DNA of 64,000 bases from positions 1 to 64,000 of the forward strand of contig CANEVO010000003.1 in assembly GCA_947442255.1 (NCBI GenBank), in the 5' to 3' direction. Both the position numbers and the translations under genes were made by a program. Source of the stretch: Opitutia bacterium (lineage in GTDB: Bacteria; Verrucomicrobiota; Verrucomicrobiae; Opitutales; Opitutaceae). This document shows positions 8,374-17,204 of this stretch, piece after piece (position 1 is the first letter of the stretch; each line of letters begins with the position of its first letter). The notes beneath the pieces were generated by a model. That model was not told where the DNA came from. It worked only from the letters and a program-made list of their open reading frames with translations, and ran no database searches.

Positions 8374-11106
8374 TCAGCCCAGTGCCCTCAAGAGCCGCTC
8401 CAGTTCCGCGTGCTTGGCCTTTTGATCGGCCAGCTGCTTGCGCGCGCCTTCGAGCACGGCGGGCGGAGCCTTGCTGACAAAAGCTTCATTGGAGAGGCGC
8501 GCCTCCGTGCTGGCGATATGCTTGGTCAATTGCTCGAGCTCCTTGGAAAGCCGGGCCCTCTCCGCTCCGGCGTCCACCGTGCTCGCGAGATCGAGATACA
8601 AGGTGCCCAACGGGGTTACCGCCGCGGGCGCACCCTCCACTTTATCCCGGCGCGAGATTTCGACCGCTCCCGCCATGCGGGTGAGTTTAGCCAGGTTGGC
8701 GGCAAGGACCCGCCATTCTACCTCGCCCGTCGTGACGAAAAATCGCACGTCGCGCCGGCTGGCGAGGTTGTGGTCGGCTTTCAGCGCCCGGGCCTGCGAG
8801 ATAAACGCCTTCAGCTTCTCGACCGCTGCCACGGCGTCCCGATCCAGCGCCACGCCGCGGACGTGCGATGCGGTGGCGATCTGCGAGGCGTTTTCGAGCA
8901 GGGCGTCGGCGATAAATTTCCCCGGCGTGCCATAACCCAGGAGACTCCACAGTTCCTCGGTGATGAACGGAATGAACGGATGCAACAGGAGCAGCGTTTG
9001 CCGGAGCACCAGATCCTGGATCGCGAGGCAGTTCGCCTTGGTCTCGGGATTCTGCAGCTTCGATTTCGATACCTCGACATACCAGTCGCAAAAATCGTTC
9101 CAGAAAAAACCGTAGAGCGACTGGACCGCCGCGCTGAATTCGAATTCGCCAAAACAGCGATCGACCTCGCGCGTCGTGGCCAGCATCCGGTCGAGGATGG
9201 CATGGTCGTCGGCATCGAATTTTCCCGGTTCCAGCCGTGCGAGAATCCCGCTCAGGGAGGAGTTGTCCCCGGCCTCGCCGCTCATCTGCCGGAAACGGGA
9301 AGCGTTCCACAGCTTGTTGCAGAAATTTTTTCCGCTCTCGATGCGGTCTTCCTGAAAGCGGATGTCCTGGCCCTGTGGCGCAATCGAAACGATGCCGAAG
9401 CGCAGGCCGTCCGCCCCATACTTGTCGATCAAGTCGAGCGGATCCGGTGAATTGCCCAGCGACTTCGACATCTTGCGCCCCTGCTGGTCGCGAATGATAC
9501 CGGTGAAGTAGACGTTGCGGAAGGGAATCCGTCGCTCGATCGGTTCGCCCGTGCGCGTGAATTCGAGCCCCGCCATGATCATGCGCGCCACCCAGAAGAA
9601 AATAATGTCCGGACCCGTGACGAGAGTCGACGTCGGATAAAAGTAATCGTAGCCGGCCTTCTGCATCGCCGCTTCGTCCGGCCAGCCCATGGTGGCAAAC
9701 GGCCACAACCACGACGACGCCCAGGTATCGAGAACGTCATCCTCCTGAATCCAGTTTTCCGGATCTAACGGACCCTCCAGCGATACGTGGACCTTCGTCG
9801 GGTCACGCAGATCGGTCTCGTTGAGCGCTTCCTTGTCGAGACCCTTGCGATACCAGACTGGAATACGGTGCCCCCACCAGAGCTGGCGGCTGATGCACCA
9901 GTCCTGAATGTTTTCGAGCCAGTGCAGGTAAACTTTGCCCCACCGCTGGGGATAAAAACGGATATAACCATCTCGCACCGCGCTCTTCGCCTCTTCCACA
10001 CGCGGGTAACGCAGCCACCATTGCCAGGTCAGCCGGGGCTCGATGGGCACATCCGCCCGTTCGGAATAGCCGACGTTGTTCGCGTAGGCCTCCTCCGCCA
10101 CCAACGCTCCACTGGCTCGCAACAGCTCCGCGGCCTTCTTGCGACCGGCAAAACGGTCGAGGCCGGCGAGTTCGGCGCCGGCCAATTCATTGAGGGTGCC
10201 ATCGGCCTTCAGGACGTCAATCGCCGGCAGCTTGTGCCGGCCCCCGATCTCAAAATCCGCCTTGTCGTGAGCCGGCGTGATTTTCAACGCGCCCGTGCCA
10301 AACTCCCGGTCCACGGCGGCGTCCGGAATCAGGGGAATTTCCGCCGGTGGCCCGAGGGGCCGCCGCACTTTCTTGCCGATCAACCCCAAATACCGGGGAT
10401 CGTCGGGATGCACGGCGATCGCGACATCGCCGGGAATCGTCTCGGGCCGCGTGGTCTTCACCTCGACATAGCGCCCCGGCTGCTCGACGAGCTCGTAGCG
10501 GACACGGTAGATGGTCCCGTTGACCGGCTTCATGATCACTTCCTCGTCGCTCAGCGCCGTCTGGGAAACCGGACACCAGTTCACCATCCGCTTGCCCCGG
10601 TAAATATGACCTTTGCGGAAGAGATCGGCGAACACCGTCAGCACGGCCCGCGAGTAATGCGGATCCATCGTAAACTGTGTACGGTCCCAATCGCACGAGG
10701 CGCCGAGCCGCCGCAGCTGTTCAAGGATGATCCCCCCTTTTTCGTGGCGCCATTCCCAAACTTTCTCGAGGAATTTTTCCCGGCCCAAATCGCGCCGCGT
10801 CTTCTTCTGCTTGCGCAGTTCCCGCTCGACCACGGTCTGCGTCGCTATCCCCGCATGATCGGTGCCGGGCAGCCACAACGCCGCATGGCCCTCAAGCCGG
10901 GCGCGGCGCACGAGAATATCCTGCAGCGTGTTGTTCAACACATGCCCCATCGTCAGGATACCCGTCACATTGGGCGGCGGAATGACGATGGCGTAAGGCT
11001 CCTTACCGGTGTCCGGCCGGCCCGCGAAAGCGCGCGCGCCCTGCCAAGCGGCATACCACTTTTTTTCAACTTCGCGCGATTCGTAGCTCTTGGTGATCTC
11101 GGCCAT
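8374..11106 (-). CDS. valS: Valyl-tRNA synthetase
   Basis: Charges tRNA-Val and edits mischarged threonine. The 910-residue class I enzyme has the HIGH-type signature as TMGH (residues 52-55, within PPPNVTGILTMGHVLN), the editing domain, the KMSKS loop (about 545-549, GRKMSKSLGNSPDP), an anticodon-binding domain and a C-terminal coiled arm (EGARKQLADQKAKHAELERL) typical of ValRS. The frame is open upstream to 11193, but family homology begins at MAEITKSYESREVEKKWY, so ATG 11106 is the start. It is the first gene of a likely minus-strand run with the FMN reductase, gmd and fcl. glnD starts 174 bases away on the other strand, so promoters lie between 11107 and 11280. Confidence 0.97.
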   Translation of the reverse strand: MAEITKSYESREVEKKWYAAWQGARAFAGRPDTGKEPYAIVIPPPNVTGILTMGHVLNNTLQDILVRRARLEGHAALWLPGTDHAGIATQTVVERELRKQKKTRRDLGREKFLEKVWEWRHEKGGIILEQLRRLGASCDWDRTQFTMDPHYSRAVLTVFADLFRKGHIYRGKRMVNWCPVSQTALSDEEVIMKPVNGTIYRVRYELVEQPGRYVEVKTTRPETIPGDVAIAVHPDDPRYLGLIGKKVRRPLGPPAEIPLIPDAAVDREFGTGALKITPAHDKADFEIGGRHKLPAIDVLKADGTLNELAGAELAGLDRFAGRKKAAELLRASGALVAEEAYANNVGYSERADVPIEPRLTWQWWLRYPRVEEAKSAVRDGYIRFYPQRWGKVYLHWLENIQDWCISRQLWWGHRIPVWYRKGLDKEALNETDLRDPTKVHVSLEGPLDPENWIQEDDVLDTWASSWLWPFATMGWPDEAAMQKAGYDYFYPTSTLVTGPDIIFFWVARMIMAGLEFTRTGEPIERRIPFRNVYFTGIIRDQQGRKMSKSLGNSPDPLDLIDKYGADGLRFGIVSIAPQGQDIRFQEDRIESGKNFCNKLWNASRFRQMSGEAGDNSSLSGILARLEPGKFDADDHAILDRMLATTREVDRCFGEFEFSAAVQSLYGFFWNDFCDWYVEVSKSKLQNPETKANCLAIQDLVLRQTLLLLHPFIPFITEELWSLLGYGTPGKFIADALLENASQIATASHVRGVALDRDAVAAVEKLKAFISQARALKADHNLASRRDVRFFVTTGEVEWRVLAANLAKLTRMAGAVEISRRDKVEGAPAAVTPLGTLYLDLASTVDAGAERARLSKELEQLTKHIASTEARLSNEAFVSKAPPAVLEGARKQLADQKAKHAELERLLRALG

Positions 11107-11280
11107 CGGTCGGTTCTGGATGTGAACCGAAGAGAAAACGCTCCGCGTCGCCACGATGCAAGTGGTTATTCTCCAGAAGCCCGCAAAAGCCACGGGGCCT
11201 CGTACCCCGACCCCGGCCGCAACTTGAATATTGAATGTTCAGCCCCGGCGGTCCGATGTTAAACGCTCCTCGATTGCTCC

Positions 11281-14073
11281 ATGCCCGCCGACATCCATCA
11301 ACACGCCAGTGACGGCCTCCGCTTTGTGGGCGAAGTCCCCGTCGCCGACCGACTGACCGCGTGCAAGGAGTTTCTCAAACGGGAAACGGCCGCGCTGCGC
11401 GCGCGGCACGCCGCTGGCGAATCCGGCCTGCAAGTCACCCATGATCGCGCAGAAACCATCGATGAATTGCTCATCCACCTTTTCGACTGCGCGCTCGATT
11501 CCTATGCGCGCAACCGCGGCCCGCTGCCGGCCCCCGTCGCGCTCGTCGCGCTGGGCGGCTACGGGCGGGGCGAATTGTCGCCGTGGAGCGATGTCGACGT
11601 CATGTTCCTTTTTCCGACCAAGACGAAGCCCAGCGACGCCAAGCCGCTGCAGGAGCATCTGACCAACGAGATTCTCTACATCCTGTGGGATTGTGGCCTC
11701 AAAGTCGGGTATTCGACGCGTACCATTGACGACGCTTTCAACGAGGCGCGAAAGGATATCCAGACCAAAACGGCACTCCTGGAGGCCCGACTCGTCGCCG
11801 GTTCGCCCAAGCTCTACGATGCCTTCGCGCAAGCCTACCGGAGCTACTACATCAGCGAAGACCCCAAGGGCTATATCGCCGCACGCCTTGACGATCAGGC
11901 GAACCGGCGCGCCAAGTTTACGAACACCGTTTTCAACCAGGAACCGGACCTCAAGAACGGCGTCGGCGGCCTGCGCGACTACCAAAACGCGGTCTGGATG
12001 GCCCGGGTGAAGCTCGACGTCACGTCGATCACCGAACTCGCCGCCCAAAACTACCTTCGGGCGGACGATCTGGCGGCGTTTCAGCGCGCCTACGACTTCG
12101 TGCTGCGGGTCCGCAACGAGCTGCATTTTATCAGTGCCCGCGCCACCGACGTCATGAACCTGGACTTGCAGCCGTGCATCGCGGAGGCCCTGGGCTATTC
12201 CGAGCCGGAAATGCTGCCGCGCGTGGAGCACTTCATGCAGGACTACTACCGGGCGGCGCAGACCATTTTCCGGGTTTCGAAACTCGTCGAGGTCCGGCTG
12301 GCTCTGAGCATCGGGCGCAACAGCTCGGGGGGGGCCCGTTCGTTCCGCGAATCGTTGCTCGCCTCCCGGTTTCAGCGCACCAAACGCATCGACGGTTTCA
12401 TCCTGCGCGGCCGCGAACTCGCCGCGGAAAAGCCGGCGGTTTTCCGTAGCGACCCGGTTCGCCTGATTCGGGTCTTTCGTCACCAACAGCAGCTTGAGGC
12501 CACGCTTGATTTTCATCTGACCGAGCTGGTTCGCACCTCGCTGGAGCTGCTGACGCCCGCGATCGCCCAGTCGAACGACGCGAGTGTCTGTTTTCGCGCC
12601 ATCCTTTCGGAGGCGGGGGCCGTCTATCCCGTCCTTGCCAAGATGCACGAACTCGGCGTGCTCGGCCGGTTTATCCCCGAATTCGACGCCCTGACCTGCC
12701 TCGTCCAGCACGAATACTACCATCGCTACACCGCGGATGTGCACACGCTCGGTGCAATTCGCGAACTGGACCGCATCTACACCGAAGCCGAACCGATCAC
12801 CCTGAAATACCGGGCGGCGCTGCACGAAACGATTGACCCGTCGTTCCTCTATCTCACTCTGCTGCTCCACGACATCGGAAAGGCGGAAGGAGTCAAGGGG
12901 CACGCCGAAAGCGGCGTGCGGCTGGCCGCGCCGCTCCTGGAACGGTTCGGTGTTTCGCTGGAGGGACGCGAACTCGTGGCCTTCGTGATAAAAAATCATC
13001 TCGCGATGGCACGATTCTGGCAGAAGCGAGATGTCGATGATCCCGCCACCGCCACCGCTTTTGCCGAACTTGTGGGCACGGCAGAACGCCTGCGATACCT
13101 CTACGTCCATACGTTTTGCGACGCGCGTGCCACCGCGGCCGACCTCTGGAACAGTTACAAGGACACGTTGCACACCACCCTATTTCGGGCGACTTTCGAG
13201 CGCCTCAAACACGGCGAGGCCTTCGATGCCTCCCTGCAGGAAATAAAGAAAATGACTCAACAGGAACTGATTGCGAAATCCATCCCCGGGATCAGCGCTG
13301 ATGAGATCAACGCCCACTTCGGCCTGCTGCCCGACCGCTACTTCGTCCACACCGATTCCGGCGAAATCGCGCTTCACATCCAGATGGTCAACCATCTGCT
13401 GCAATCGATCACGACCGCCGATTCCGTGGGCTCGCTCCGGCCGGTCATCGAGTGGAAGGACGATTTGAACCGCTCGTTGACGGTCGTAAACGTGGTTACT
13501 TGGGATCGCGCCGGGCTGTTCTACAAACTCGCCGGCGCCTTCAGCGTCGCCGGCCTGAGCATTCTCGGATCCAAGGTCATCTCGCGCACCGATCACATCG
13601 CGATCGACACGTTTTACGTCGTCGAACCCGGTCGCGGCCCCGTTCAAAGCGCGAGCGCGCAGGAAAAATTTGCGAAGACGATCGAGGAATGTCTGGTCAA
13701 CAACCGGGACCTCCTGCCCGATATCGTGGCGCAGGCGAAACGGATTGCGACGACCCGCTACCTTTCGGCCAAAGGGAGCGAGACCCTGCAAGGCTCTTTT
13801 CCCCCAACGGTCGAAGTTTACCACGAGCTGTCGATGGAGCGCACGATCGTGGAAATCCAGGCACGCGATCAGATTGGTCTGCTCTATCGCCTGGCCAAAA
13901 CGATTTCCGACCATGGTTTCGACATCACCTTCGCCCGCATCGGCACGGAGCGCGGCGTGGCGATCGACACCTTCTACATTGAGGGGGCCAATCACGAGTC
14001 GATTCAATCGCCCGAGCGGTTGCACGCCCTGCGCGACGGTTTGAACGAAATCATCGCGCCACCGCCGTCGTAG
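11281..14073 (+). CDS. glnD: [Protein-PII] uridylyltransferase / uridylyl-removing enzyme
   Basis: Senses glutamine and adds or removes UMP on PII proteins, setting nitrogen control. The 930-residue product has the full GlnD order: nucleotidyltransferase domain with GGYGRGELSPWSDVDVMFLF (about 92-111), an HD hydrolase domain with LLLHDIGKAEGVKGH (about 527-541), and two C-terminal ACT domains (about 740 on, WDRAGLFYKLAGAFSVAGL, and 860 on, ARDQIGLLYRLAKTISDHGF). All catalytic motifs look intact. The ATG is the first in frame and matches the family. No glnB or amt gene is in view. The next gene encodes a cytosolic histidine kinase with an NtrB-like H-box, which may fit a nitrogen-related role. 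Confidence 0.95.
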   Translation: MPADIHQHASDGLRFVGEVPVADRLTACKEFLKRETAALRARHAAGESGLQVTHDRAETIDELLIHLFDCALDSYARNRGPLPAPVALVALGGYGRGELSPWSDVDVMFLFPTKTKPSDAKPLQEHLTNEILYILWDCGLKVGYSTRTIDDAFNEARKDIQTKTALLEARLVAGSPKLYDAFAQAYRSYYISEDPKGYIAARLDDQANRRAKFTNTVFNQEPDLKNGVGGLRDYQNAVWMARVKLDVTSITELAAQNYLRADDLAAFQRAYDFVLRVRNELHFISARATDVMNLDLQPCIAEALGYSEPEMLPRVEHFMQDYYRAAQTIFRVSKLVEVRLALSIGRNSSGGARSFRESLLASRFQRTKRIDGFILRGRELAAEKPAVFRSDPVRLIRVFRHQQQLEATLDFHLTELVRTSLELLTPAIAQSNDASVCFRAILSEAGAVYPVLAKMHELGVLGRFIPEFDALTCLVQHEYYHRYTADVHTLGAIRELDRIYTEAEPITLKYRAALHETIDPSFLYLTLLLHDIGKAEGVKGHAESGVRLAAPLLERFGVSLEGRELVAFVIKNHLAMARFWQKRDVDDPATATAFAELVGTAERLRYLYVHTFCDARATAADLWNSYKDTLHTTLFRATFERLKHGEAFDASLQEIKKMTQQELIAKSIPGISADEINAHFGLLPDRYFVHTDSGEIALHIQMVNHLLQSITTADSVGSLRPVIEWKDDLNRSLTVVNVVTWDRAGLFYKLAGAFSVAGLSILGSKVISRTDHIAIDTFYVVEPGRGPVQSASAQEKFAKTIEECLVNNRDLLPDIVAQAKRIATTRYLSAKGSETLQGSFPPTVEVYHELSMERTIVEIQARDQIGLLYRLAKTISDHGFDITFARIGTERGVAIDTFYIEGANHESIQSPERLHALRDGLNEIIAPPPS

Positions 14074-14177
14074 CGGCGAAGTAGCTTCCGGTCTCGGGTG
14101 GACCGGCGTTTTCCGCCCGCAAAAGAGCCTTGGGGGAATTTCTGGCCATCCGCCATCAACCCGGCAAAATTCCCCGT

Positions 14178-15926
14178 GTGGCAAAGAGCACGGCTGAGTC
14201 TTCCGAAAATCCGGTTCCTTCTTCAGGTGAATCGACGGCGCCCGAATCCCGTCTGAACGCCGCTCGGTATCGGATCGCAAGCCTCGCGGCCAGCGCCCGC
14301 GATCCAGAACCCGCCCTGCGCGAAATGCTGCAACTCCTTGTCGCGACCTTTTCCGCCGACGCCGGTTCGATCGCCCTGCTCAGCCGCGATTCCGGCCGGC
14401 TCGAAATCGCCACGCAGATCGGCACCGCCGTCGAACCGCACCACGACGGGCTGAAACCCGGTTATGGTATCACTGGCTGGTGCGTGTTGAACCGCCGCTC
14501 GTTGCTCGTCCCCGACGTTACCCAGGAGCCGCGCTACATTGCCGTTCGCCGATCGGCGCGGAGCGAAATGGCCGCGCCGATGGAGGATGGGGATATCGTC
14601 GTTGGGGTCATCGACCTTGAGAGTGACCGGACCAACGGCTTCACCCCGGCGGACCTCGGGATGCTCGAGCAGCTCGCCGCCGAAGCTGCCCGCGTGATGC
14701 AGCGCCTCTGGCTGTTGCAACATCTGCACGGCAAGGCCCGCCAGCTCGAATCTCTGATCACTGCCGGGCAGTCGCTCGTGACCAAGTTCGAACAGCAGGA
14801 GCTCTTCGACAACCTGACGAGAGAAACCCGCCACATGCTGCAGGCGCGGGCCTGCGCTCTCTACTTGCACGATACCCGCGGCGTGCGTTGCGTTTCGATA
14901 AGCAGCGCGGATTCCGAGGCCCGTCCGCCTCCCACCGTGCTGCCGCTCGATTCGTGCCTTGTTGCCTCCGCGATCCACACCCGCCGGCAGGTCGCGTTCG
15001 CCGACATCCAGTCGCCCGAATTTCGCGAGCTGGCCGACCTGCCCACCGACGCCACACTGACCTCCGTCCTGGCCAACCCCATGATGATCGAAGGCGAGGT
15101 TCTCGCCGTCCTCACGGTGTTCACCAACCGGATCCACCGCTTCGACAACGACGAAAAACGGTTGTGTGCCGCGCTGGCCAGCCTCGGCGCCGTGGCGCTG
15201 CAAAATGCGCGGCTCTACGCGCGCGTGTTTCAGAGCGAGGATATTTTGCGGAAGAACGAGCGGCTCACCACCCTGGGCCTGCTCGCCGCCGAGATCGCGC
15301 ACGAGATTCGCAATCCCCTCACCGTCCTCAAGCTCCTGCACGGTGGGCTGGGCAACGATTTTCCGGCGGACGACCCCCGCCGGACCGATCTGCGGGTGAT
15401 CAGCGAAAAACTCGACCAGCTCGAAGCGATCGTCACGCGCGTCCTAGGTTTCGCCAAAGCGCCGTCGAACCTGCACTCGCGCTGGTCGCTCGCCGATGTC
15501 GTCGAAGACACGCTTGTCCTCGTGCGGCTCAAGCTCGCGCAGAACAAGGTGACCCTTCGGTTCCAGCCGCCGGATCGCGTCGCGTTCATCGCCGCGCATA
15601 AGGGCCAGATCCAGCAGGTGCTCCTCAACCTCCTGCTCAACGCCACGCAGGCGATGCCGGATGGCGGCACCATCACAATCACCGCCATCGTTTCGGACCG
15701 GCCCACCCACCAGGTGACGCTCGACATCGCCGACACCGGAACCGGCATCGCGGAACCGCTCCGCGAGCATATTTTCGACTCCTTCCTCTCCGGCCGCTCC
15801 GACGGCACCGGGCTCGGTCTTGCGATCGCAAAACGCATTCTCCTCGGCCATCACGGCGACATCGCGCTCCTCGCGTCCAGCCCAGCGGGCACCACGATGC
15901 GCGTGACCTTGCCGCTCGCACCTTAA
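14178..15926 (+). CDS. Soluble sensor histidine kinase with two GAF domains
   Basis: About 582 residues from the GTG at 14178; a TTG at 14130 in frame is an alternative start. Order: a Ser/Pro-rich N-terminus, GAF domain 1 (about 45-185), GAF domain 2 (about 205-350), a HisKA domain with H-box AEIAHEIRNPLTVLKLL (His near 375) and a HATPase domain with N-box NLLLNATQAMPDGG, DTGTGI and DGTGLGLAIAKRI. No membrane segment or signal peptide is visible, so it should sense a cytoplasmic ligand. The H-box resembles NtrB/AtoS-type kinases. No response regulator is adjacent, so its partner is unknown. The signal is unknown. It follows glnD by about 100 bases and may be cotranscribed. Confidence 0.88.
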   Translation: MAKSTAESSENPVPSSGESTAPESRLNAARYRIASLAASARDPEPALREMLQLLVATFSADAGSIALLSRDSGRLEIATQIGTAVEPHHDGLKPGYGITGWCVLNRRSLLVPDVTQEPRYIAVRRSARSEMAAPMEDGDIVVGVIDLESDRTNGFTPADLGMLEQLAAEAARVMQRLWLLQHLHGKARQLESLITAGQSLVTKFEQQELFDNLTRETRHMLQARACALYLHDTRGVRCVSISSADSEARPPPTVLPLDSCLVASAIHTRRQVAFADIQSPEFRELADLPTDATLTSVLANPMMIEGEVLAVLTVFTNRIHRFDNDEKRLCAALASLGAVALQNARLYARVFQSEDILRKNERLTTLGLLAAEIAHEIRNPLTVLKLLHGGLGNDFPADDPRRTDLRVISEKLDQLEAIVTRVLGFAKAPSNLHSRWSLADVVEDTLVLVRLKLAQNKVTLRFQPPDRVAFIAAHKGQIQQVLLNLLLNATQAMPDGGTITITAIVSDRPTHQVTLDIADTGTGIAEPLREHIFDSFLSGRSDGTGLGLAIAKRILLGHHGDIALLASSPAGTTMRVTLPLAP

Positions 15927-15973
15927 CCCAAACCCCGCCCGCTCCCGCCCGGTGAGCGCTCAATCGAAAAGCC

Positions 15974-16294
15974 ATGCCCTTCACCAACCTCGCCTCCGCT
16001 CCCGTCCGCCCCCTTTTCCCTGGGGTTACCGGCCGTTACACGCATGCCGCGCGCATCACCACCGGTGAGATCGATCTCGCCGCCGGAGCGGTGGTTCCCG
16101 TGCACCAGCATCCGCACGATCAGCTCTCTTACGTGATTTCGGGCCGGCTGGAATTTACGGTCGGCGCGGAGACCCACCTCCTGGAACCGGGCAGTTGCAC
16201 GATCATTCCCGGCGGAACCCCGCATGGCTGCCGCGCGCTCACCGTCTGCCGGGTGCTGGACACGTTTACGCCGATCAGGGAAGACTACCGTTGA
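15974..16294 (+). CDS. Cupin-domain protein
   Basis: A 106-residue single-domain cupin. The first cupin motif is seen as VVPVHQHPHDQLSYVISGRL (metal ligands H, H and later residues) and the second as PGSCTIIPGGTPHGC. Small cupins of this kind bind a metal and act as small enzymes or ligand sensors; no substrate can be inferred. It starts 48 bases after the kinase gene and the next small gene begins 5 bases after its stop, so the three may share a transcript. Confidence 0.85.
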   Translation: MPFTNLASAPVRPLFPGVTGRYTHAARITTGEIDLAAGAVVPVHQHPHDQLSYVISGRLEFTVGAETHLLEPGSCTIIPGGTPHGCRALTVCRVLDTFTPIREDYR

Positions 16295-16299
16295 AGGTC

Positions 16300-16509
16300 A
16301 TGAATGAAGTCGAACGGCTCTCCCGGTTGCGTTCCCGCCAGAAATTCACCGTGCTCGTACTGGCCTCATTCCTGATCGCTGCCGGCTTTCTCCTCTTGTT
16401 CGTGCTTAAACGCGTGCCCCTGCCCCTGCGACTTGTTGCCGGCCTAGGAGACGTGGTTGCCGGTTGCGTCCTGCTCATTGTGGCCCGCCAGAAATTCAGC
16501 CACCTTTGA
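16300..16509 (+). CDS. Small membrane protein of unknown function
   Basis: A 69-residue protein with a basic N-terminus (RLSRLRSRQKF) and two hydrophobic helices: VLVLASFLIAAGFLLLFVL, then LRLVAGLGDVVAGCVLLIVA. No family is recognised. The frame opens further upstream inside the cupin gene, but that part looks like shadow coding. ATG 16300 follows GAAGG with very short spacing, so the exact start is uncertain. A TTG at 16291 is possible. Confidence 0.6.
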   Translation: MNEVERLSRLRSRQKFTVLVLASFLIAAGFLLLFVLKRVPLPLRLVAGLGDVVAGCVLLIVARQKFSHL

Positions 16510-16561
16510 TCGGTTGGCCGAAGGGAAAATTTTGTGCCGGTCCCGCGCGCGCACCACTCCG

Positions 16562-17092
16562 TCAGCGGACCGCAGGCTCGATTTTCAAGTCCACCATCAG
16601 GTCCACTGCAATCCGCTCCAGATCCGCGCGGATCGCCGACACGTTCACATTCGCGGGTATGAAGACCGTGACCCGGGCCTGAAAAAGGGTGCCGCCACCC
16701 ATCGGCGCGCTGACTCGCTCGGAAGCCAGTTCCTCGACATTGGCCCCGTGCGCCGCAAACACGGCTGAAACACTGCGCAAGATTCCCGGCCGGTCCTGCC
16801 CGACAAGATCGATCACCGCCAACGACCCCGCGGGCGCCGAAAGCTCCCCGCCGGCGTCGGCATGGATGATCACGCGCAGGCCGTCGGCCTCCAGCGTTTG
16901 CAAGGCGCCAACCAGTTCGTCGCGACGCTCAAACGCCACCTCGACGCGCAAAATTCCGGCAAACTGTCCGCCGAGCCGGCACATCCGGCTTTCGAGCCAG
17001 TTGCCTCCGTGCTCGGCGACGCGGGCGGCGACGAGTTGCACGAGTCCGGGCCGATCGGCGCCGATGACGGTCATGACGAGGGTGGCGAGCAT
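16562..17092 (-). CDS. Tandem ACT-domain protein, GcvR-like
   Basis: A 176-residue protein of two ACT domains. The first starts VMTVIGADRPGLVQLVAARV; the second starts VIDLVGQDRPGILRSVSAVF. The G-x-D-R-P-G motif followed by a helix is the usual amino-acid-binding turn. The layout equals that of GcvR and related glycine-cleavage regulators. No gcv gene is nearby, so a named function is not justified. It converges with the small membrane gene (52 bases between stops). Confidence 0.82.
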   Translation of the reverse strand: MLATLVMTVIGADRPGLVQLVAARVAEHGGNWLESRMCRLGGQFAGILRVEVAFERRDELVGALQTLEADGLRVIIHADAGGELSAPAGSLAVIDLVGQDRPGILRSVSAVFAAHGANVEELASERVSAPMGGGTLFQARVTVFIPANVNVSAIRADLERIAVDLMVDLKIEPAVR

Positions 17093-17109
17093 GAGACCCG
17101 CAGGCTGAT

Positions 17110-17128
17110 GCGGCCTCCGCCAGGCCGC
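17110..17128. terminator. Hairpin between the ACT gene and the sugar mutase gene
   Basis: A 7-bp stem GCGGCCT/AGGCCGC with a CCGCC loop lies 77 bases beyond the stop of the minus-strand mutase gene. It has no T-run on that side, so it may be a Rho-dependent or weak terminator, or chance. Confidence 0.25.
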
Positions 17129-17204
17129 AATCTCTCTATTCCTTCTTCAGCCGCCCGCTGATTGACCCGATTAAATTCGAACCGGCCCCCTCCTGTTTGC
17201 CACC

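Noticed and set aside
11239..13173. 644-codon minus-strand frame opposite glnD
   Set aside because: Antisense of a clear glnD. No recognisable domain.
16195..16299. N-terminal extension of the small membrane protein
   Set aside because: It overlaps the cupin gene in another frame and has a shadow-like composition.
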